A stretch of DNA of 64,000 nucleotides, taken from Gamsiella multidivaricata. Taxonomy: Eukaryota > Mortierellomycota > Mortierellomycetes > Mortierellales > Mortierellaceae. Position numbers and translations under genes: made by a program. Of the stretch, positions 57,397-64,000 are shown piece after piece. The DNA lies in contig NW_026251814.1 in assembly GCF_025024155.1 (NCBI RefSeq), positions 1 through 64,000 of the forward strand, in the 5' to 3' direction. Every line of letters begins with the position of its first letter. Within the stretch, counting starts at the first letter, position 1. The notes beneath the pieces were generated by a model that was not told the DNA's origin, made no database searches, and saw only the letters and a list, made by a program, of their open reading frames with translations.

Positions 57397-59544
57397 ATGG
57401 CATCCGATTCATCAGCTGCTGCAGCTGCAGCGGCATACAAGAGTGCCAAGGAAGCCTGGGTCACCGGCCACTCGGGCGGGTCCATGACCGAGGCTACGCT
57501 TGTCACCGCTTCAGCATTAACCACGTTCATCCTCTGGGCGTCCATCCAAAAGTACCATCCCAAGTCGCCTGCCCACCAGATTCTCGCCACAGCCTCCAAG
57601 CAAGCCAAGACCAAGATCCGCAACAGCTTTGGATCGTTCGTATTGGATTTCACCGTCATCGTCATACCCATGATTCTAAGCTGTACACTCTTCTCGAACT
57701 ATGCCTACCTCTGGTCGTTTGCAACCCTGGCGTTTGCGGGCGCGATCAAGTCGATCTGTGGGCCCAAGGATGATGAAGTATTGAGGCGTGAGAAGAGGAG
57801 GTTCAAGTGGAGGGATTCAGACGACGAGTACTCGGCGGATGATCAGGACGAGGAGTTGGAGAGCGAGCAAAAGACTAGCGGTATCTCTTCAGCACAATCG
57901 GCAGGAGCACAGGAGCACGAGCAGGAACATGACGGATTCCGTCAACGGAAAGGCAAGGGCGGATCGGACCATGCAGCTCTTCAATTGGATGATACGGCTG
58001 CTGTTCCGGCAAAGGTCAGGACCTCTAAGGGCCGGGATACCTCACACAAGATCTTTTTGAGCATTTATCGCGCGGGCATGATGATCATGACTTGCATTGC
58101 CATTCTCGCAGTGGATTTTCCGGTCTTTCCTCGTCGGTTCGGCAAAGTCGAGGTCTATGGAACTTCACTCGTAGGTGAACACCAGCATTTTGTCCTTGCT
58201 CGAGCACATGTATGGATGAGGGTGATGCTGACACGGATCATTTATTCCGACTGTAAACTGTTAGATGGATCTAGGTGTCGGATCATTTGTATTCTCATCG
58301 GGTGTTGTGTCCGCGCGTGGATACCTCAAGAAAGAGACCTTACCTTTCAGCAAGCAGATGATGATCGCGCTCCGCACTTCAATCCCGCTCTTGATCCTCG
58401 GTCTGGGTCGATACATCTCCACCAAGGGAGTCGATTATCAGGAACATGTCACTGAGTACGGCATGCACTGGAATTTCTTCTTCACGCTCGGGTTCCTGCC
58501 TATTTTTGTCACCTTTTTCAGGAGCCTGGCGGATAAAGTGCGCTTCTCGATCGTGGGCACCATGGTTGCTGTCGGTAAAGAAAACTCTCAATTATTGATC
58601 GAATGTCCGCTAAAATGGTTTAGCCAGGGGCCATCGCGTACTCATAACATTCTCTCCTCTGTGTTGAATAGTTTACCAATGCTTCTTGACTTTTGGAGGA
58701 CTAGAGGACTACATCCAGAATGCGCCTAGAGTTGACATTATCAGCATGAACAAGGAGGGCATCTTTAGTTTTGCAGGTAAGTGTTCTAGCATCAACATCG
58801 AGTACAATTGGATGGGTGATGGTATCCAGAAACTAACGATGAGCACTATCTGCATTACAGGATATCTCGCGATCTTCTTGGTGGGTGTAGATGTCGGTCT
58901 GTACGTCCTCCCCAACGATCCATATTTCTTTATGCGCCGAAAGAGCAACAAGAAGAAGGCCAAGAAGGGCAAGTTGGCCATGATCCTTCTCAGTCTTGCG
59001 TTCTTGCTCGTCATGGGATTCATTACCAGCTATGGTATCCTCCACATTCCCGTCTCGCGACAAATGGTAAGAGGCCGATTCTCACCCCACCTTGTCTTTG
59101 GCAACGTCTGTTCTCCTAGCACTAACTAACCAATTCCTACTTGTCAACTAGGCTAACCTATCGTACTTCTTCTGGGTGATCACCTTCAACACCGGATACA
59201 TTCTCTGCTTCCTCCTGGTCGAGATCGCGATCACGCTCAATGAACCCTCCGCTCTGGCGATCGCCCGTGCACAGACCAAGGCCAACCTCTCGACCTCATC
59301 TAGCAACAAAGTTGCCACGCTGCATTTGCCTCCACTGACGTGCCCACCTTTGCTGGAGGCCGTTAACAAAAATGGACTTGCGGTCTTCTTGGTCGCCAAT
59401 GTGCTGACAGGACTCGTTAACTTGACGGTGCAGACGCTTTATACCCCTGACGCTCAGGCGGTAGCTATTTTGGTAGCTTATATGTTTACGGTCTCGGCGC
59501 TGGCGTGGTGCTGGCAAGTTATGGGATGGAAGCTGAAATTGTGA
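57397..59544 (+). CDS. GWT1: GPI inositol acyltransferase GWT1 (PIG-W)
   Basis: Five exons: 57397-58170, 58265-58574, 58672-58776, 58861-59066 and 59152-59544, in phase, 595 aa. Motifs: [16 protein letters not shown] near the N-terminus, [85 protein letters not shown], and a C-terminal membrane helix ending in KLKL. It adds an acyl chain to the inositol of GPI precursors in the ER membrane, with about 13 transmembrane segments expected, and is the target of manogepix-class antifungals. It is about 100 aa longer than the roughly 500-aa family norm because of a low-complexity charged loop (about residues 128-215, [18 protein letters not shown] and Gln/Glu-rich sequence) between early membrane segments. 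Confidence 0.95.
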
Positions 59545-59960
59545 ATAACAAATCATTGGGTCGACTCCTAAAAAATAAAAATAAAAAGTATTGTATTTAC
59601 TGATGTAGAGGAACGAAGATGTCGCTGAAGCACAGCCTTGCTGTTTCATACACATATCATGCAACAACACCAAGGCCCGTTCTTGTGTTCTTGGCGTTCT
59701 TCCGGCTCGCCCCCTGTGTGGTACTCTTCTTGTGAGCCTGAAATGACAGCTACGGTTGAAAATGATTCTCGTAAAACGTTTGTTTACGGGGGTATCTTCG
59801 GCGGTTTATCTTATTTTGACGAGTATCTACAAAGGACAGTGAGCGAAGGAAAAATGGAGGGAAAAGGGCCAAAAGGGTAATAACTACAACGATAAAATAC
59901 GATAAAAGGACAGGAAATATGTGTAGAGTGAATAGATAGTGTATGCTTGCTTGTGCTTGG
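59545..59960. other. Convergent 3' spacer of GWT1 and BEM1-like gene
   Basis: Tail-to-tail region; AAAATAAAAATAAAAAG near 59571-59587 can serve as the GWT1 poly-A signal. No gene. Confidence 0.6.
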
Positions 59961-62446
59961 TTAATCCACATAGATCATCAGCTTGCCACCACTTCGATCG
60001 ATCGCCTTGAGGACATCTGCGTCGCCCTGGATGATGGCCAGGTCTCCGCGGTCGTCTCTGTAGCTCAGACTCTTGTTCTCGGCCTGTAAACGATCAAAGA
60101 TCTTCTGCTGCAGTGCCTTAAAGGTGATGGTCACGGGTATCCTCATCGCCATAATATCGTCCTTGAACGAAATCTTGACCTTAATCATCTCCTCCGAGGA
60201 GGATGAGCCAATATTAGGCGTTGGCGGGAACTGAGTGGGAGATCGCAGCCCAGGAGACACACCTGCTGAAGTCGAGGGCGATGGTGAATCGTCGATATAG
60301 CTACGAGGACCTTGTTGGGCACCACGACTTGCAAACACCGCGCGTGGTCCAGCCACGGGCGAGCCACGATGTTCAGGTTCCCGATGCTGATTGGATCGAC
60401 CCAATCCGGGTGAGATGGGCCTGACTCCTGTTGATCCGTTGGCACCGGGCGGTGTCTCTGTATCGCCATCCTTCACCGCAAACAGATTCTCGACCAAAGG
60501 GTGCTGCATGATCCTTGCAGGCAGCTTGCACAGATCCTGCACGTACCCATCGAGGTCTGCACGTCGCGAAGCCGAGACCGTATCGTTGACGATTTGGAGA
60601 GGAATAGGCATGAAGGGCAAGATACGGGGTTGATCGCCTACACGTCCAGATTCGACCGGAAATTCTTCAAGGATAGCGATATGGAAGTTGTAAAAGTCAT
60701 CGTACACCCTGAAGAGGTTCCGTGATGCTCCAGAGGCGAGATCGACCCGGACAGAGAACCAGTACTGGTCGTCCTCGTGATGGAAGGATTCGACCGTGGC
60801 ATGGACAATCCGTGATCCACTGTTGTGTTGTTTGCTATCCTCATAATTGTCGTTGCTGAAGGAGCGGACTGGGACAGTGTGGGCTGCTCTTCCATTCGAT
60901 CCTTCCTATTTTTCGATTGAAATGTTTGCAGAAAGCAGACGGAGAAGAGTGAGCAAGGAAGGGTCACGTAAGCCCACAGGCACAAAATAAAAAACGATGC
61001 GAACAATAAAATACACTGCTGCTGTTGTGTGCATTGTGGCGGACAAGATACGAAGGTGCATGGCCCCTTTTTCACCCCTCTCTTTTCCGAACAACATGAT
61101 CAAAGGCCCAGAACCCATGTATCCCTTTCTTTCTTTGGTGTTCTTTTGACGCAGGGTAAAAGAGGAGTGTGGATGTCGGTGCACACAGACCAATGTAAAG
61201 AAATGAGGGCGATCCTTTCTTGCGCAATAAATAGCTGGGGGCGAAACTGAGTGCGATTGAAAAGGAGTTCGGTAATTACCACACGACGGCCGATATCGAG
61301 ATCTTGTGAGAGATTTCTTCGCGAACTCTGGTCTCGCTGGTTGGGTGATCTGAGATCCCCCCTGGATAACTTATTCTTGAGCTGCTGGATAGTTGGGCCT
61401 CCATTCTGCGGGTACTGGTGCTGAAGCGGAAGTGGCTGTGAATGCATCTGTAGACCCTGAGCGGCTTGAGGATGGTATTGTTGATGGGCTAAATGCTGGG
61501 CATGCTGTGCTAGTTGCGGCTGTGGTTGTGGTTGCGGTTGCTGAGGAGCGTCGTTGGCGTCGATTCGGCCGAGAGGGATACTGTTGGCCTTGTACTCCAT
61601 CGTTTGCTTCTTCCACTCGTCCACCCGCGGGATAACTGTGCCTGTCTGTCGCAACATCTCTGGCACGTTAATGGGCTTCCCACTGACCATGTCCCTGATT
61701 TCCACAAAGCTAACAGGGATCAGACCTGGGCCCCCGAGTCGCCCAATGGGCTTGGCGACGTACCACTCCTCATTCGACTGAGCAATGACCAGAATCGCGT
61801 CCCCGGCCTTGGAGTCAAGCTCATCCGCTCTTTCGGCACCAAAGTCGTAAAGCACGATACCGTAAAGGGGCTGACATTTCGGTAACGACGGGGATGAGAC
61901 GCTCTTTTGAGACATGGATGGAGACGACGTCGACGATATACCATCTGCAACGGCTGCAGCAGCAGAGGCGACTCCACTGCCTCCATTTGAGTACGAATGG
62001 CTGTGCTGGATATGTTGTTGATGATGCTGGGGCTGGTGCAATGGCGGTGAGTGGTACTGGTGAGGCGAGGACTCCATGAAGGCGCCCGAGTCATTGCCGT
62101 TGTCTTCGAAGCTCTGGTTGCTGTTGCGTTGCCGCTGTTGAAGTGTTTGCTGCTGGTACATTTGTTGGCCTGATTTTTCCAATGTCTGAAAGTATGTTAC
62201 AGGAACATAACCCCTAGCGCCGGTGATGGGATTGCAGGCCTCATACCAGTCTTCGTCGTCCTCGTTACCGACGACGTGGAAAAAGTCGCCCTTGTGGAAG
62301 GACATTTCCTCAGGCTGCCGTGTGTTGTAGTCGTAAAGAGCCTTGATGACCTTGCGCGGGGCTCCTATGGCGGCGGTCGCATGGATCCGTGTGGGCGAAA
62401 GACCTCCAGAGTTTTTAGACTGGAGGGAACGGCGAAGGTTTGGCAT
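59961..62446 (-). CDS. BEM1: BEM1-like polarity scaffold (SH3-SH3-PX-PB1)
   Basis: Two exons, 62446 to about 61280 and 60905-59961, phase 0, 703 aa. The start MPNLRRSLQS is the first ATG matching the family start. SH3-1 (about residues 28-86: VIKALYDYNTRQPEEMSFHK, DEDWYEACNP, GYVPVTYF), a Gln/His/Ser-rich linker, SH3-2 (YGIVLYDFGAERADELDSKA, GLIPVSFVEI), a PX domain (QYWFSVRVDL, RNLFRVYDDFYNFHIAILEE, PRILPFMP) and a C-terminal PB1 domain (IKVKISFKDDIMAMRIPVTI, KLMIYVD). Bem1 links Cdc42, its GEF Cdc24 (through PB1) and PAK kinases at growth sites. A polyglutamine-proline run (QPQPQPQPQ) follows SH3-2. Confidence 0.95.
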
Positions 62447-64000
62447 ATGAGACCGGCTTTGAGAACTGGATTCAAAAAAGGGATGAATCGAGTCGAAGCT
62501 TGTGCAGGAATGAAGAAGTTGATTGCGCAAGTCGTTGCTGGCAAAGAGAAGGAAGGTCAAGAAAAAGAAGGAGGAGGAGGAGTGAATGAGGAGACAAGGG
62601 AGTGTGATGAGAACGAGCGAGAAGTTTGAGGTGGCAGGCGAGAAAAAGTGCTAAGAAAAAGGGAGGGAAAAAGAATGTTTTTTTTTTATCGACACGAGAG
62701 CGAGGCGGAAAAACAGAGGCACAATTCGCGTGTGGACAGTTAAAAACAGAGGCGGGAGGGATTAGTGGAAGGACACGCGCGACGAAACGAAAGCGAGGAA
62801 GGAAAAATAAGAAAGAAGACGAAGGAGAGGTGGAAAAAAAAAAAAAAAAAAAAAAAAAAAGGGAAAGGAGTTACGAGAGGATGGGGACAAAAGTAAACAA
62901 CAAAAAACAGATAAACAACAGACACTATCGACACTTGTCAGTGCAAGAAAATGCAAGCATGAAGTGCAAGTGCAAGTAGTGTGTTCACACAAGCTACAAA
63001 CGGAAATAGAAAAACAAGGCAAGCTACTTTGCGCACACAACGTTTTTGTTGCACCAAAATGGATCCATAGACAGTTGAGAAAAGTGGGTAGCCCTTCGAG
63101 GCTCCTTTTGCTTGGACCATCGTGCTGCTGAAACGGAGGGCTTTGAGCAAAAAGAACAGACTCTGCGGAGTAAATTCGCTGCAGCTGTACCGGGGATCAA
63201 AGGCGCACGTCCAAGCCCGGGCATCTTCAGCATTACCGGCGAACAGCACCGATGGAAGAAAAACGTGTTTAATCATGATGACAGCTGCAGATGGCTGCAC
63301 CCATCTCCTCCACGCACCTCAACCTGCCGGGCAGCCAGCTAGTCAGTCAGTCAGTTTGTTAGTCAATCAGCCAATTAGTTTGCGTGTCTCGACGACTGCC
63401 GCCCGTAGAGGAGCACTCTAGACAGATAACTCAGCCAACCATTGTATGCCTTCTTTGTTCTTGTTCTGGTCCATTTTTTAGTCCAGACCCGTCTACTCTC
63501 TTCTATAGACATGTTGTTAAGCCGCTTATCGTACCTCACCGTGGACGAGTGCTCTTTCTCATTTCTTGTACTCCGCTGAGCAATGTTCTCACGTTCAATC
63601 AAACATAAATTCAACAACAAGTATAAGGATCCACTTGAAGAGCACACCATTCGACGGCACCCGACTACAGCCTGTAAATGTGGTCGCATGTGCCATTTTC
63701 AATAAAACCTGGCTGCGGGTGTATTTTAGTGGAAAAAAAATGACGCCAAAGGCCATCTTTGGTCTACAATATCCGGTGCACCCAAATAGAAATATCTGTA
63801 AACATAACCAGCAACGGCTCGTTGAAACTGCTCCCTTTTTTGCGATGCATGATCGGAGGATAACAGTATTTGTCCTTGCCGCCTTTTTGGTCACTATCGG
63901 TTGTCCATCACAATCTGGTCCGAGCTCTCTTTCTCTTTTATTCGTTGCGCTCCATCACATCTGCTAGAAATGGTATGCGAAAAAAGAGCAGGTCGATAGA
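62447..64000. other. Upstream DNA of the BEM1-like gene; no other gene recognised
   Basis: 62447-62830 is a purine-rich (pyrimidine-rich on the coding strand) leader. An A run of about 28 nt lies at 62833-62860. GTCAGTCAGTCAGT repeats occur at about 63340-63375. The remaining frames to the right edge have no family signal. Confidence 0.5.
62833..62860. repeat. Long A homopolymer
   Basis: About 28 A in the leader region of the BEM1-like gene; one of about eight A/T runs over 17 nt in the window. Confidence 0.9.

Overview
The window is chromosomal DNA of a filamentous fungus, most likely an early-diverging lineage of the Mortierella type. That placement is an inference from protein flavour. 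What the sequence shows directly is compact multi-exon genes with short GT-AG introns (about 45-120 nt), one clear TACTAAC branch site, and fungal families such as glucan synthase, PDR-type ABC transporter, GWT1, FTR1 and BEM1. I saw no tRNA, rRNA or CRISPR. Exon borders were placed by hand from splice sites and reading phase.

Left part (1-14.5 kb): a partial Ulp2/SENP6-like SUMO protease gene leaves the window at base 1. Next come gene-poor DNA with a possible transposase scrap, a TOM20 gene that reads straight into a MYND/SET methyltransferase-like domain, and ribosomal protein eS27. A decayed stretch follows (8.9-12.4 kb) holding a broken multi-frame ORF cluster and a clear GH72 glucanosyltransferase pseudogene.

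Middle (14.5-42.2 kb): a complete FKS1-type beta-1,3-glucan synthase, a secreted double-psi beta-barrel (expansin-like) protein, a relic of a Crypton tyrosine-recombinase transposon, the splicing kinase PRP4, a GT8 glycosyltransferase, an Atf1/Sko1-like bZIP factor, a nucleolin/NSR1-like protein, and a full-size PDR-type ABC transporter in seven exons.

Right part (42.2-64 kb): poorly readable DNA with candidate exons, a second secreted double-psi barrel protein, an unrecognised spliced gene lying between two diverged copies of a promoter-type repeat, the iron permease FTR1 with a pair of inverted GATA-type iron sites upstream, uS17 (RPS11), a hypothetical acidic protein, RPB3, GWT1 and a BEM1-like scaffold.

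Several genes touch the cell surface: FKS1, the dead GH72 gene, GWT1 (GPI anchors), two small secreted barrel proteins, GT8, and BEM1 (polarity). They are interspersed with housekeeping genes and face both ways, so I read this as neighbourhood rather than a regulated cluster. The observations I rate highest are the TOM20-SET fusion, the inverted iron-GATA pair before FTR1, the Crypton relic, and the divergent echinocandin hot spots in FKS1.
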